DNA of 64,000 nucleotides from NCBI GenBank assembly GCA_022315425.1, contig JAIUPT010000050.1, positions 1,612,001 through 1,676,000 of the forward strand, in the 5' to 3' direction. A program made the translations under genes and the position numbers. Below the pieces are notes generated by a model that did no database searches, was not told the DNA's origin, and saw only the letters and a program-made list of their open reading frames with translations. This DNA comes from Pseudevernia furfuracea. Lineage: Eukaryota; Ascomycota; Lecanoromycetes; Lecanorales; Parmeliaceae. The number at the start of each line of letters is the position of its first letter. Position 1 is the first letter of the stretch. This document shows positions 1 to 11,165 of this stretch, one piece after another.

Positions 1-733
1 GACTTCTGGGACCATGTCAGCCAACAGGTCAGTATCTACTGGAGTGACTAGTCAGGGACGGCCACCGACTCCATTATTTTGAGTGATGGAAGAGAGGTGC
101 CTACGGACATCCTCCTCTGTGGGACCGGTTGGAACACCAGCTGCCCCTTCTTCTCCTCCAAACAGGTATTCGAACTCGGTCTACCTCACGACCTTCGCAA
201 AGACTCGGAAGAAGACCGTCAGAGCTGGAGCGATCTCATGGACGCAGCGGACCGACAGATCGTCTCACGGTATCCCATCCGCGCAACGCCCCCTCCTGAC
301 AGCAAACCCATCGGCGACACCCGCCTCACCCCCGCAAGACTATACCAAGGCATCGCCCCTCTGACCGACCCATCGACAATCTTCCCCGGCCGAGCCCGCA
401 TGTCCAAACAACTTCCGCGGCGCCGAGGCCCAAGCCATCCGGGCAACCGCATACCGGGATGCGCACGTCACCGTTACCCCCGTTTGAGCGAGCGCGGCGA
501 GAAGTTGGCGCACATGAATGCTTTTTCGAGACGGCGATATTCCGTCCAGGGGCGGCGACGGGGTGGATTTCCACGCGGATCTGCTTTGGTACACGGATCG
601 GTTGGCGTGCAAGGCGGGCTTGGGGTCGCATCGCAAGGGCTGGTGGCAGGACGAGGATGAGCCTTGCCTCGCGAGCGATTTCAAGGACTGTAGGGATGAG
701 TATGTGGGTAAGGATGGGTCTGCGTCCATGTGA
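1..733 (+). pseudogene. Flavin-containing monooxygenase relic, 5' truncated by window edge
   Basis: The C-terminal part of a fungal dimethylaniline/flavin monooxygenase can be followed through three frames. Frame 1 has TDILLCGTGW near position 110, then a GLPH and LYQGIAPLTDP stretch. Homology then moves by frameshift near 405 into RGAEAQAIRATAYRD, near 480 into PPFERARREV, then AHMNAFSRRRY, and finally DGVDFHADLLWYTDRL and GLGSHRKGWWQDEDEPCLA up to the stop at 731-733. A TAG also interrupts the upstream frame at 49-51. Seen: the broken frames. Known: these segments are collinear in intact FMOs, which use FAD and NADPH. Inferred: a dead gene whose N-terminal FAD-binding half lies outside the window or is lost. 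Confidence 0.72.
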
Positions 734-1399
734 CGCGAGCATAGCCAGCGCCGAGTTCTTTTATACGGCAGAGCCTGCTCCCTGATGTCACGTTTGGCCG
801 CGCGGAAATGGAGTTCGCACGATAAGAGAATGAGAAGTCAGATGGGATTTGGTGAAGCTAGATCAGTGAAGCAGATTACAGGTCAGGGCAACCTGCATCG
901 ATATGTTATGGCACGGTCGCGAGTAAGCTCGATGAAGACAGCCGTGGGAGGAGTGCGTGTATAGGTCTTGACAATAGGAGACGGCAGAAATGTTGTAGAA
1001 CAGTGACTGATTGATGGATTCATGTACGCATGCGCGACCCCGGGAACTGAGGTGGTCAACTCACTCACTCACTCAATCAATGACTTGCATCGATTCATGT
1101 TTGATACTACTCGAACTGTTTGTAATTTCCATAAAACGTGAATCGGTGACGAAGCTAATCGGTCAATGGCTTGCATTGATTGTCGTTCATCAAGAATCTC
1201 AAAACTGCTCTAATAAAACCCTCCATGAACCGCGGATCGGTGAGGAATCTTGGTATCTTATGCCGTGCAACGCTGCTCTGACTCCTAAAATCTAACGCCG
1301 TCGCTAGAACTGTCGAACCCGTCCGTAGACCAGCGTATGTAGTAGGAAGCCCCTTGCATCAAATGCATTCCGTTATCAATCACACACTACCTGAGCCGA
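734..1399. other. Intergenic, nothing recognised
   Basis: Short unsupported reading frames only. The right part would be the 3' flank of the minus-strand gene ending at 1400. Confidence 0.5.
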
Positions 1400-2908
1400 T
1401 CAAGTGGACATTTTCCTCTTCAACCTCAACCACATAGTCTTGAACCTGAACCAAAACAGAGTCCACTGACTGTGCACCGCTTTGCCGGCCTTGCCTGCAG
1501 ACCCGGCCGTATCCCCCCTCTTCCTTCCCTTCATCGGCTGATGAGCTGCCCCAGGAATCGTCTCCTGCGGCAGTATCTGTTGCACCGAAGGAAAGCTTTC
1601 ATGCATCGTATCCCCCCCTGCGGTCAAAAAACTCGACTTCTCGCTCGCAGCATTGCTCCTCGCTCGCTTCCTCTCCCGCTTTTCCGACGTCCTTCGCTCT
1701 TCCTCCTCCTTCTTTTCCCGTCGTCGCGCTTCCTTCTCCTGCACCCGCGCTTCCGCTTGCTGGTACTTGAGATCCTTGGCGGCTTCCCGCTCGTTGAACT
1801 CCTGGCGCTTGATGTCCACGATTGCCTTCTGGGCCGCTGGGTCGACGACATCGGCCGGGTTCGAGCGGCTGCGCATGCGGAAGGCGCTTTCGAGCGATGA
1901 GCGTCCGGCCGGTGCTACCATGTCTGATGGCGTGATGATGGTGTCGGTGTTGTTGAAGCGGAGAGAGGATGGCGTGCCGGGCAGATTTGTTTGGGACGAG
2001 CTTGCTAGGCGTGCTGCGGAGCCGGTGCGGATGTGAAGAGGTGTGGGTCGTCGTGACGATGGTAATGGGGCATAGGGTGTCCCGACTGTGTATGAAGTTG
2101 ACCGTGAGTGTGAATCAAAGTAAGGTGCTTCAATAGAAGTGTTGATCGATGTGTTAACGGTTGGCGCCTCGCTCTCGAGGGATGTTTGATATGAGCTTGC
2201 TATGGGTGGTGTGTATGGTCGAGGCGTCTGTCGCATGGGATGCACATACTGTGTGCCGTAGCGAGGGTTGCTGGATGTTGTGGTGGATGATGAAAGCTGT
2301 GAGGCCGCGCTTGTCGTGCGGTGGTGGAATCCTCCTCTTCGACCAGACCCTGGATCCGGGGCACCACTACTGATCTCTGCGGATGTGTATATTCCTAATC
2401 CTTCATTTTCTGCAGCTGACCGAGACAAATCAATCGACATCTGCTCTTGCGAAGAGAATTTCCGCAGAAGCGGTTTTATCTTCACTTTGCTGCTCTTGCG
2501 CTCTTTCGTCTCGAATGCTGAGTATTGATTTGCGTGCGCACTGGCAGGAACGACGGGGCTCGAGGTTTGAAGTAAGTAGTCTGGGATGAAGGTTGGGGAA
2601 GTGGGGCTTTGTGTGGAAGCAGAATTGCCCCGTCGGTGGAGCTTGGCTTGATTTGCCCTCGCGGCAGCTAAGGCGCCGTGACTCGGTGAGGAATTTATCT
2701 TTGCCAGCTTCGGCTTCTGGCTCTTCTTTGAAGGATTCTTCATCAGACGAGGGGGATTTATGGACTGCCCCACATCGTATGCTAATGATGATGGGTAGGA
2801 TCCATCTGTAGACGTCTTCCACGCTCGATCGCCAGCCAGAGATGTCTGAGAGGACATGCTGCTCCCTATGTGCTGGTACGATAGGGATTCATCGAATGCT
2901 CTTGCCAT
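1400..2908 (-). CDS. Conserved fungal low-complexity/coiled-coil protein with basic aromatic C-terminus
   Basis: Single-exon ORF of 502 aa from an ATG at 2908. Residues 1-360 are Ser/Thr/Pro-rich and probably disordered, with several potential phosphosites such as RRGNS and RMRSRS. Residues about 365-425 form a highly charged predicted helix or coiled coil rich in Glu/Arg/Lys (KEARRREKKEEEERR). The last 25 residues are a Trp/Phe-rich basic tail (QWTLFWFRFKTMWLRLKRK) of the kind conserved in ascomycete orthologues. No catalytic domain is visible. The tail could be an amphipathic membrane-binding helix (inference). The coding ORF is intact and not AT-shifted, so this looks like a core gene rather than an accessory one. 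Confidence 0.82.
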   Translation of the reverse strand: MARAFDESLSYQHIGSSMSSQTSLAGDRAWKTSTDGSYPSSLAYDVGQSINPPRLMKNPSKKSQKPKLAKINSSPSHGALAAARANQAKLHRRGNSASTQSPTSPTFIPDYLLQTSSPVVPASAHANQYSAFETKERKSSKVKIKPLLRKFSSQEQMSIDLSRSAAENEGLGIYTSAEISSGAPDPGSGRRGGFHHRTTSAASQLSSSTTTSSNPRYGTQYVHPMRQTPRPYTPPIASSYQTSLESEAPTVNTSINTSIEAPYFDSHSRSTSYTVGTPYAPLPSSRRPTPLHIRTGSAARLASSSQTNLPGTPSSLRFNNTDTIITPSDMVAPAGRSSLESAFRMRSRSNPADVVDPAAQKAIVDIKRQEFNEREAAKDLKYQQAEARVQEKEARRREKKEEEERRTSEKRERKRARSNAASEKSSFLTAGGDTMHESFPSVQQILPQETIPGAAHQPMKGRKRGDTAGSAGKAGKAVHSQWTLFWFRFKTMWLRLKRKMST

Positions 2909-4349
2909 CGTGGCTTCGAGGGATTGTTGGGCGGGGTCTTGGGGGGGTGCGCGGACGCGTTGAAATTGCCCCTGAATTAATGCTATCGTCGCATCCTGTC
3001 CATGAGAGGCTGTTGGAGAGATAGAGAGATAGCCAAGGCTATATCAGTGTCTTGGACAGATTCGAAGAGGTTGTTGTCACTACTGTCAGATGGTTGAGGG
3101 GTGGAAGTTGGTCCCCTCAGGCATGAAACACAGGGAGCCGGATAGGAGAAGCGGGAGAGTTTAGAGTAAGAGTTGGGCCTTGGTGATGGTAGAAAACGAT
3201 GGGTACTCTCTATTGAATGTCAGGATGAAAAGAATGAGAAGGTTGGTGTATAAAGGCCGGGAATACAGATATATCTATGTTGTGAGGAATAGTGCATAGT
3301 GTATAGTGTATAGTACATATACTCGTACTCTTTTGTTATGATGTTATCATCTGGTCATTAATTCGCTGGTCTCCGTGTGTCTCCGTGTCTCCGCACCGCG
3401 AAAGCTTACTCAGCTGACTACGCCACACCGCCACAGCCTTCTCCCGCCGGCCCAGTCCGAAAAGGTAGAGTACACCCGGACTTGTCCATTATGTTTTTAC
3501 CCCATTTCTGCTGATTGTCTGCGCCTTCGCTGCCGTGTGCCAATGCAGCTGAGATGACTACGAAGCCCATGGGGCTCAGATTAGTTGTTCAGGCATCACT
3601 GCTAGAATTCCTTCTCGAATCGTCCTGTCCACCTTTTCACAGTACATTGGAACCAAACATCTATTCTGTTGGCACGGAAGCACCCACTAGGTAATCGACG
3701 CGCGTTATGGTACCCTCATTGAACAATTGCTACCAAGAGGATAGACTTTTCCGCCGCACCAGAGGCTCAAAGGCTGTTTGTAAAACTCTAGCGGCTCGAA
3801 AAAGTGACTTCGCTGACTTCAAAGATCCAAGGGTAGAGTATATACAAGAAATTATTGATTAAAGCTGGGAATAAGCTCGAAGCTCGAGTGCTTGAAAGGC
3901 TTTGCCGGCTCATGGTCTTCGCGCTAAAGAGAATCAAGAAAGCGTCACCTTGACTGGAGGTGACCAGCAAGCAAAGAGGTCACCAATCTATGTTCTGGAT
4001 GCTGTACTTGATGTCGCCGGAAGACGCTCCTCTCCTCGCCCAAGGTCCGATTTGTCAAGCAAATAGGGCCGTAGATAGGCCGCTGAGGGGTTAAGCAAAA
4101 CGTGTTATAATGAATACGACAAAGAGATGTTTCGGATTCTGGATACCGCGTCAAATTCACAGGTATGCAGGGTCTGCGCTAGCGACAACCTCACCGTCTG
4201 CAAGGTGATCTTTCGACAATTTTTCTTGTATCTTTCACTTCACAATCCTAGAAGCGTTTTGCTTTAAACACGATCAAGAATCAGTACCTCATCACTCTCT
4301 TCACTCGCTATTTCTCCTTGTCTTGAAACGACATCTCTTCAAGCTTCAC
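2909..4349. promoter_or_regulatory. Upstream region of the 502-aa gene; otherwise gene-free
   Basis: Reading leftward, this supplies the 5' leader and promoter of the gene starting at 2908. It contains purine-rich tracts (3020-3260) and a TATAGTGTATAG-type repeat at 3295-3318. No coding frame between 3300 and 4349 resembles a known protein. Confidence 0.4.
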
Positions 4350-4866
4350 CATGGCAAATTCTTGACTCGCTGTGAGGTTCGAAATTCCCCAGACCAGTTC
4401 TGAGGCTATCTTATCAAGTTTCATTCATCAATTTCAAGCACCACCAAGAAGAAGGAGGCTACGCTTGTGGATGTGTACAACTTCATGTGAGTAGAGCTCA
4501 GCGCCTATTCAAGAGAGATCATCCCGTCGGACGGGACGGTCTCACTCCCGCAATGTACAGCACCGTGCGCAGCAGGTTTGACGTCATGCTGGATGTTAAC
4601 AGAGACCCGTACACTACCTTACACAAACCGAAGCCATGGTGAAGTCTCACTATGTTCCTATGTCCGAACCACTTCTTAACGCATGCTACGTCGAAGCAGG
4701 TATCGACAAGCACGCGGGAGCTTAACGCGGCAATGTACGCCAATTCCACCGAGAAAAAAATAGACGAAATCTTGACAACCTCACAAAATTCACCTGGGCG
4801 AGCTGCCGCGGAGACTTTCATGCGTACATGGAAAAACAGACTGCTGTGGTGGTGGAGTTGTTGAGC

Positions 4867-5427
4867 ATGAACATGCAACCGGATTAATGGAGGAATGCTC
4901 TGTTCCGGCACGGTCTCCGCGACCATCTTCGCATCACAGCCTCGAATCATTCACCGCCGCTTGATGTGTCGAATCTTGCCATCATCAAGCAAGACTTGAT
5001 CCAATCCCTTGCTGCTACGCATAAGTGGTTTGAAAAATCCCAGCGCTCTCTTCCAAAGTCATTGTCTACCGAAATAGAGCCGGAGCACAGCGCTGACGAA
5101 GTTGACGAGACTATTGCACCGGCTACGACGTTAAAGAGGCAGGCTGAGGAGGATGGCGATGTCATCTTTGAGCCGCTTGAGACCAACCCACCGCAAGGAA
5201 ATGAAACGGTTGACTCTGCCGGTATGCAGAGGCAAACCTCCACCGCCGCAAGGAAGAGAAGAAACGCAAATGTCACGGGACCAAGAACCCGAGTCAGCGC
5301 GCAAGATTTGGCTAAGCTCGAAGACCAAAGCAGCGTCTCTATCAAGCCAAAACCATCCTCGAACGTCAATAAGGGCAACTTGTACTTCCTGGGACCCCAT
5401 ATGACCGCCTACGGCGTCTTCTCGTAG
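4867..5427 (+). pseudogene. Degenerate gag-like retroelement relic
   Basis: In one frame, MNMQPD, a TAA stop (4885-4887), then WRNALFRHGLRDHLR, ITASNHSPPLDVSNLA and a charged stretch up to 5427 can be read. The spacing of the WRNAL..GL..HLR segment and the following LA/LI helix is reminiscent of Ty3/Gypsy-type gag (capsid) C-terminal regions. Less certain conceptual fragments extend upstream to about 4380. No zinc knuckle or TSD was found, so the element limits are unknown. Alternative: remains of an unrelated fungal gene. Confidence 0.35.
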
Positions 5428-6520
5428 CTTGTATATTTTGCCACCAACGTTGCGAGGAACGGACCCTTAGCAATGAACGTGGCGTCATTACCAAAGAAAA
5501 TCCTTATGATCACAGTCATAAACGAAACGGTTCTCAGTTGCGCCCGGTCCAGGGCGAATCAACTCTTAACAGATGCGCCTCTTGAAAATTTAGACAAGGA
5601 ACAAGCGGCATTCCAAACGTCGACCTGGACCAAGACCTTCTTAGGGAGCCAACACATCACCCAAGCCCCCACACTCCAGCAATCTCTGGCCATGGTATCT
5701 GGGTTGTGGAAGCAGAAACGACCCATGGTGGTACATCAGAAAATCCCGGAGTCCTGGGCTATCAACGTCATCTACAATGCGGCAGGTCTTCAAGTAGGAG
5801 ACACGCCTAACAGCCACCAGCAGATTAAAATCAAGCAAGCCGCCTTGGATTTGATGCCAGTGCTGCGCACATGTAAGATGCGACTGGCTCAACCGTATTC
5901 CGGACTCAGTATTATTGAAATCCTTGGCCGAGGTTTGCTCCAACGGTGCTCCTTTTATTGTCGCATACCGCCCAAGTGCCGTTGACACCATACTGTTGTT
6001 GGACGTTTCAAACCGCCTAAAGGGAGAAGATATCCCAGATTGGGTTCCAACCATTCAGGTGGTGGAGCGGCATGTCACCGGATGGTTTGACGCCCTTGAA
6101 GGAGGGAAGACCCGCTCCGATTTGCAGTATCTGGTCAAGAGCATAGTCGCTCCTTCTCCGTGGGGCTCACCATTTCACCAGGGTCTATGGAATTCCTTCT
6201 GGCAATCCTCCACAACTCCTTACCCCATCCGCCTTCATGCCATGTCGGCCTTAGCCCTGGCTGAAAGTGCTGCGCCACTCGCCACTCACCGTCTACGTTC
6301 CTGGGCTCCGAGTTCTAAGACGAGAGCTGGTTTTGAAGTTTCCATATATTGGAAGGTCCCGTGACTCGGTGTACCAATCCATGAACTGCAAGTCTATCTC
6401 TTCCCGGGGGCCGCTGCTCATCATCGCATTTTGACACCCTGTGGCGATGCTCCTCATGTCTTGATTCTTCTCCGCGCCAGCGGTAATTTAAAGTATCTGG
6501 TCACGCCTACCCTTGGTGAA
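5428..6520 (+). other. Broken open frames of unknown origin
   Basis: Two overlapping frames (5473-5985 and 5915-6364) carry protein-like sequence such as ESWAINVIYNAAGLQVGDT and DIPDWVPTIQVVERHVTGW, but in different phases. A third short segment follows to about 6520. I do not recognise the family. The pattern fits one decayed gene with at least two frameshifts, possibly the downstream part of the gag-like relic. Confidence 0.3.
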
Positions 6521-6724
6521 TAGACACCTTGAAGGAAGCAATGCTATCCTCGGCGTCATCGGTGCCACTCATTGGAATCGCAGGCAACCTACAAAGGAGG
6601 ATGCTGAGAAGATAACCGTCCCTCACATTTGCCTTGCCTCTTCCGGTGAAGGGGAGAAAGTGAAGCGGCACGCAGCAGTATTTCATCGAGGAGGGCCGAG
6701 TCGGTGAAGTGGACACGTAGAGTC

Positions 6725-7205
6725 TAGGTGCTCGCTGTCGCCATGCCACCGCCCATTCCAGAGCCAATTCGGGCCCAGTATAGCCATTGCAGTCCATTGC
6801 AGTCGTGTAGCCATTGCAGTCCATTGCGGTCATGAGATTCCAGCCATTGCAGTCCATTGCGGTCATGATATTCCAGCCATTGCAGCCATGTAGCCACTGC
6901 AGTCCATTGTGGTCATGAGATTCCAGCCATTGCGGTCCATTGCAGTCCATTGCAGTCCATTGCAGTCAATTTGATCATGCGGTCAGATAGTCACTTTGCG
7001 GTTCATTGCAGGAAGGCCACGGTAGTCAAATATATACTTGACTGCAATGGATATATGGCTACATGGCGGCAATGGAGTGCAATGGAGTGCAATGGACCGC
7101 AATGGCTACATGGCTGCAATGGACTGCAATGGTTATACTGGGCCCGAATTGGCTCTGATATGGGCGGTGGCATGGCGACGCGATAGCGACAGCGACGTGT
7201 AGAAC
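6725..7205. repeat. Fold-back element: inverted arms built from CCATTGCAGT tandem units
   Basis: The left arm (about 6728-6966) starts with unique sequence including GCCATGCCACCGCCCAT and GAGCCAATTCGGGCCCAG, then runs into repeated CCATTGCAGT/CCATTGCGGT units interspersed with TCATGAGATTCCAG. The right arm (about 7037-7190) is its reverse complement: tandem ACTGCAATGG units, then CTGGGCCCGAATTGGCTC and ATGGGCGGTGGCATGGC. The central spacer is about 70 bp. This matches the architecture of fold-back/MITE-like DNA elements. No transposase is present. Confidence 0.8.
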
Positions 7206-7453
7206 TCTGAGGGCCTACAAGAAAGCCACACCCACTTTTTCGGCTAATGGACTATATACGGCCTCAGATCTGAACGATTCTACATCTATCTATCACGAAA
7301 ATACCTTCTGCTTGCATTTGGCGGTGCTCCCAGCAAGAATTTGCGGGGCAGGGTGCCAGCGGGACCTCCCGCAAAGGGTTTTGCAAAGAGGAGTACGATA
7401 TACGTAGTTATAAACGCGTTCGTAAGATATTTCGTACGTCTCGCAATCTCTAA
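7206..7453. other. Spacer between fold-back element and solo LTR
   Basis: No gene recognised. The reading frames here have no supporting features. Confidence 0.4.
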
Positions 7454-7594
7454 TATTAAAATAGTGGCAATTAGCTCTGCACGTGACTGCGTACTAGTGG
7501 CTTGGCAAGAACACGGTGTCATATATTTGGCCTCATGTATTCTAGTACTTCTTCAGAGCATCATCTAGACGGCCCAGTGGCTTGTTATTCAACA
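7454..7594 (+). repeat. Diverged solo LTR, same family as the 55-56.5 kb element
   Basis: About 141 bp aligns end to end with the 133 bp LTRs at 55023 and 56429. Shared blocks are the start (TATTAAAATAGTGGCAAT here, TGTTGAAGATAGTG there), ACTAG(T/C)GGCTTGGCAA, CTCATGTATTCT, AGAGCAT(C/T)ATCTAGACG and the end TTATTCAACA. The G-to-A changes at the start fit RIP-type decay. No convincing TSD remains and no internal region adjoins it. Confidence 0.68.
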
Positions 7595-8013
7595 CCTGAG
7601 GCACTGTGATTGACCGCGTTGACGGAAATGACAACCATTATCCCTTCGCAATGGCGCTGGCCCCGAAGTCCTTTGCCTGGCAGTCACGCTCGAGGGCGCC
7701 GAGCTCTTGATAGTGTATAGCCAGGCTCCCTTCCACGGACAGCGGGACTCTGCCGGAACATAATTGAGTTGTGTGGACTCTCATACTCGGATTGAAGATG
7801 GAGGTTGGACACGGTAGATGAATGACGGACAGAGAGCTGCATAAAAGCAGAAAGCTGGTTAGGGTCAAAATGAGCTGTCAGGGAGCTATATGAGGTACTG
7901 AAGCTTCACCTATGAAGAACTTAACGGACTACTTGTTGGTGTGGTTATAAACTCCCATTAGCTCCATTTGATCCCAATCATCCTATCTTAAGACCATCAT
8001 GTCAAGATTTGAC
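7595..8013. other. Intergenic, nothing recognised
   Basis: 3' flank of the minus-strand F-box gene. No supported coding frame. Confidence 0.4.
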
Positions 8014-9183
8014 CTAAGGAGGATACAGCAGTCCCACTTTGCGCCGACACTCTGCAACGGAAGCCTGCCATGCCCTTGCATACTCCTCGAAGTCTGCGGG
8101 ATGAGCAACATGACAAATCCATGCAGGATCAGTACAGCTCCGGATCTTTGTAAATTTCCTCAATATGGTCACGTATAGCGCGTCTGGACCGTAATATTGA
8201 CCTCGGATCTGGAATTGTATTCGGGTGGAGCAGAAGTTGCAGATTGTGACCAACGGTGGCTCCGACCAGCAAAGCTCAGGCCGACAGTCCTTGGTAGTAC
8301 CTCCCTCATACTTTCTGCATCGACGTAGTGGACGGGTTTGAGAATAAACACTAGCTATGTGTGCATCATTGAGGCGTAAATGCGGGCATACGGGCGCATT
8401 AAGTGGACCTAGAGCCTCATTCACCTCTTCGCTCGATGGTACGCAGTTCGGGACCACCCTCATAATTGGCCAATGTGTGAGAAATGTGCCATATCCAGCA
8501 ACACGGCTGCACCATGTGCCGCCAATATAGGAGGCGATGCCTTCACATTCGTGACTATCTCGGGCCATCGAAGCTGTCGCTTTTCCATACTCGAGGATTT
8601 GATGTGGGCAGATCCAAACTAATCCGGCAGTACCTAAGCAACGGCGCTCTTCGACAGGCTGTGCGAGCCATGGTTGTGAGAATGCCGTGTGTGCCTGCTC
8701 GCACCCACCGCAGAACGTCTTTGACAAGGGGGGTTTCCCATCACGATCCAACATACACAGCAAATCCCAACGTTCTAAAAAACGTCTACTTCGCACTTCG
8801 GTAGATAGCGCGGAGGCTGATGACTGACACATCGAAACTGTGTCTCCAAGAAGATGTGTAATAGAGACGTCCATATTTTTACGAATTGTTCGGCACGAGT
8901 AGCTCAGAGACATGTAGCTACTTGGTGATAAGTAACTTGCGAGATCAATGATGATTTCAGTCGGAAGTTTGGGTAAGGTCGTCCGAGCAGGCTCGGTTTC
9001 TGGGACGCGATTGGAGTGCGAAGCTTCTGAAGAGGTCTTCACGAGGCTCGATTTGACGTCTATCATCTCATCTGAAGTTGACACCGTGCACTCGGCCTTC
9101 GGTGGCAAATTTCGATTGAAGGACTCATTCAATTCAATCGGAGAACGAGCATCTTTTCTGAGGACGCAGAGATGCTGTCCCAT
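8014..9183 (-). CDS. F-box domain protein with Cys-rich body
   Basis: ORF of 389 aa from ATG at 9183. After a polar N-terminus, residues about 72-105 form an F-box-like segment (LPTEIIIDLASYLSPSSYMS followed by SYSCRTIRKNM). Behind it come FCGGCEQAHTAF (about 158-169), further paired cysteines and histidines including ICPHQIL and CPHLRL, and ICNFCSTRIQFQIRG near 310. Known: fungal F-box proteins bind Skp1 in SCF ubiquitin ligases and recruit substrates through variable C-termini. The substrate cannot be predicted. The CxxC..H motif in the body is typical of a lineage-expanded Dothideomycete/Sordariomycete family. No intron is needed, and the frame is intact. Confidence 0.78.
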   Translation of the reverse strand: MGQHLCVLRKDARSPIELNESFNRNLPPKAECTVSTSDEMIDVKSSLVKTSSEASHSNRVPETEPARTTLPKLPTEIIIDLASYLSPSSYMSLSYSCRTIRKNMDVSITHLLGDTVSMCQSSASALSTEVRSRRFLERWDLLCMLDRDGKPPLSKTFCGGCEQAHTAFSQPWLAQPVEERRCLGTAGLVWICPHQILEYGKATASMARDSHECEGIASYIGGTWCSRVAGYGTFLTHWPIMRVVPNCVPSSEEVNEALGPLNAPVCPHLRLNDAHIASVYSQTRPLRRCRKYEGGTTKDCRPELCWSEPPLVTICNFCSTRIQFQIRGQYYGPDALYVTILRKFTKIRSCTDPAWICHVAHPADFEEYARAWQASVAECRRKVGLLYPP

Positions 9184-10220
9184 GTTGTCAGACGGAGACT
9201 GACCTCTGGCAGTGTGTGAGTCCAGGATTTGAGCTATGTCTTTGATGAACTTGCCGAGATTACGATACGTATGCCTCTAGTGTACAGGTCTTAAGTTGGA
9301 AAGACTCCTTGTTGAAGTTCTTGGGGTTCGTATCTATAGGTCATCCGTGCGAGCGCTGAGTAGGGTTGAGCCGATATAAAGTTTCGGGCGGTGGGCTTGA
9401 CATCAAGAGTTGTGTGGTTGGATGAGGGAGTTTTTTTGACTGACCGTAACTGGTGACTTTAGCTTTCGATAGCCGAGATGCACAAAAACCTTGCCCCGAC
9501 ATAGGAGAAGGTCCGTTCTGGAAATTTTCTGGAAGCATACACGGTAATAAACATGCATCTCTTGATTGCGATATTACCGATGCGCGAATGGGCTTGACTC
9601 GTAGGATCTTGCCTTGCGGTCCCTGAAATTTGGCTTGAAGATCTTGGGGGCTCGTGGCGTCCTGCTTACTCTCGAGCCGTGGCGCCGAATGAGTGTATTT
9701 GAGCTATTGTGCGGCTGGTGCGATGGTGGATCCTCATAAGCGCATCCTGATGAATGCCTACAAATCGTGAGACAAGACTAAGGTAAGGTATCAGGACAAA
9801 AATCGAATGTCGTTGGCGGACAGTGTACCCTATCACGAGCTGCACTGAAGTCTGAGTGTGTTTCGTTCCCCCGCATGCTTAAAAAACAGATACAGGCGGC
9901 GGCATGCATAAGAAGTCGTCCAAGAATTTTCGAGGCGTTGAACGAACAAACAATAGATGGACTGGTCTTTGGTAGAAGGCTGAACCCAGTAGCTTGAGTT
10001 TGCCGTCGCAGAACATTGGTAGTCAACTCAGACTAGCAGTGACTTGGCTTCTGCTAAGGTAGGCGCTTACTCACTTACTGTACATCCAAGTGCCAGTCCC
10101 AGATTTTCAAATGAGCTTGTCTTAGCTTTTCCTAAAATTCAGGATACTGATCATCAGCACCACGTAGAGGTGCAAGCTCGTCGCTGATATGGACTCTGAG
10201 GTGGCCCGTGCTTTAAGGTC
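9184..10220. promoter_or_regulatory. Upstream region of the F-box gene; rest gene-free
   Basis: A TATA-like run (TTTATATCGG on the minus strand, near 9380-9371) lies about 190 bp upstream of the F-box ATG and could position its transcript. The remainder to 10220 shows no supported gene. Confidence 0.35.
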
Positions 10221-10910
10221 TCACCCACCTGTTGCAGCCGAGTTTCCTCCTGCGCCACTTGGTGCCCGGCCAAGGGAGAAGTCTAACCGACGTTGCAGAG
10301 AAGTGACCTCCTTTTCAAGGCATTGGGTTTCTATGGTCTTTATTTCGATCTTGTATTCAAGCTCTTGCTTCTCCAGCACGAAGACTCGATCTCTGTTGAC
10401 TTTGACGTCGTCGATGTCACGGCGGAGGTCAGCTTGATCCCTGCTATAAACATTTTGGTGTCAGCATTCCTTCCTCTCAGCACGAATGTCTTGGAGATTA
10501 GACACAGAAAATGGACTTTTATATCGCGTCTGCGCAGCGAACCTGACGGCTCATTGATTTTTCCTAGACGAGGGGACCTTATTCTCTTAATGTACGTACC
10601 GGATCGTATCCAACATATCACTGAACTGCTTTAGAGCAGTGTCCATCCTCTCTACCACCATTCTCTCCAGATCATCCCTTCTCTCTACGTCCTCCTTATC
10701 CGCCTTATCTCTCCTCCTCTTATCCTCCTCATCCGCCTTATCTCTCCTCCTCTTATCCTCCTCATCCGCCTTCTCTCTCCTCCTCTTATCCTCCTCATCC
10801 GCCTTCTCCCTCCTCCTCTTATCCTGGATGTGGACTTGTCTGGGTATAGGATTTTGCCCGGGTTGGTATCTTACTATGGTGTAATGGCCAATTGGATCAA
10901 ATTGTGGCAT
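10221..10910 (-). CDS. Small coiled-coil protein with four 11-residue repeats (two exons)
   Basis: Model: exon 1 10910-10600, intron 10599-10444 (156 bp, GTACGT..TATAG), exon 2 10443-10221, giving 177 aa. Splicing joins MLDTIR to RDQADLRRDIDD in phase, restoring a continuous charged helix after an otherwise immediate stop. Residues 30-73 are four copies of DKRRR(E/D)KADEE, followed by DVERRDDLERMVVERMD and, in exon 2, RDIDDVKVNRDRVFVLEKQ. The whole protein is predicted coiled coil apart from the first 29 residues (MPQFDPIGHYTIVRYQPG). It has no Cys-rich, catalytic or membrane segments. Function unknown; a structural or scaffold role is inference. A homologous F-box-type promoter module lies about 310 bp upstream. 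Confidence 0.62.
10690..10824. repeat. 33-bp coding minisatellite
   Basis: Four tandem 33 bp units (CCTCATCCGCCTTATCTC type) encode the 11-residue repeats of the coiled-coil gene. The units differ at a few positions, changing E to D, and the length is a multiple of three, so unit gain or loss keeps the frame. Confidence 0.85.
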
Positions 10911-11165
10911 CTTGGCTCCTGTCTGACCATGCTAGGATAACTGGATATAAAACGGTGATTGCAGTATACTGCCGTGTATGAGCGCCAGAGCACGCCGAAT
11001 GAGTGCATAATCCCACGGCTGGGGAGGGAGCATTGCGTGCTACGATGACGTTCTTCGTGGCAAACAAGGTAGGTGTGGACCTATTGATGATGGCTTCCAT
11101 GTTCGTATGTTGGTGAATTGATGATATGGGTACAGGGTTTGATGACTTGTGTGCTGCGAGGGTTA

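Noticed and set aside
6780..7135. CRISPR-like array of short repeats
   Set aside because: Units are contiguous 10-mers without unique spacers, form inverted arms, and the genome is eukaryotic.
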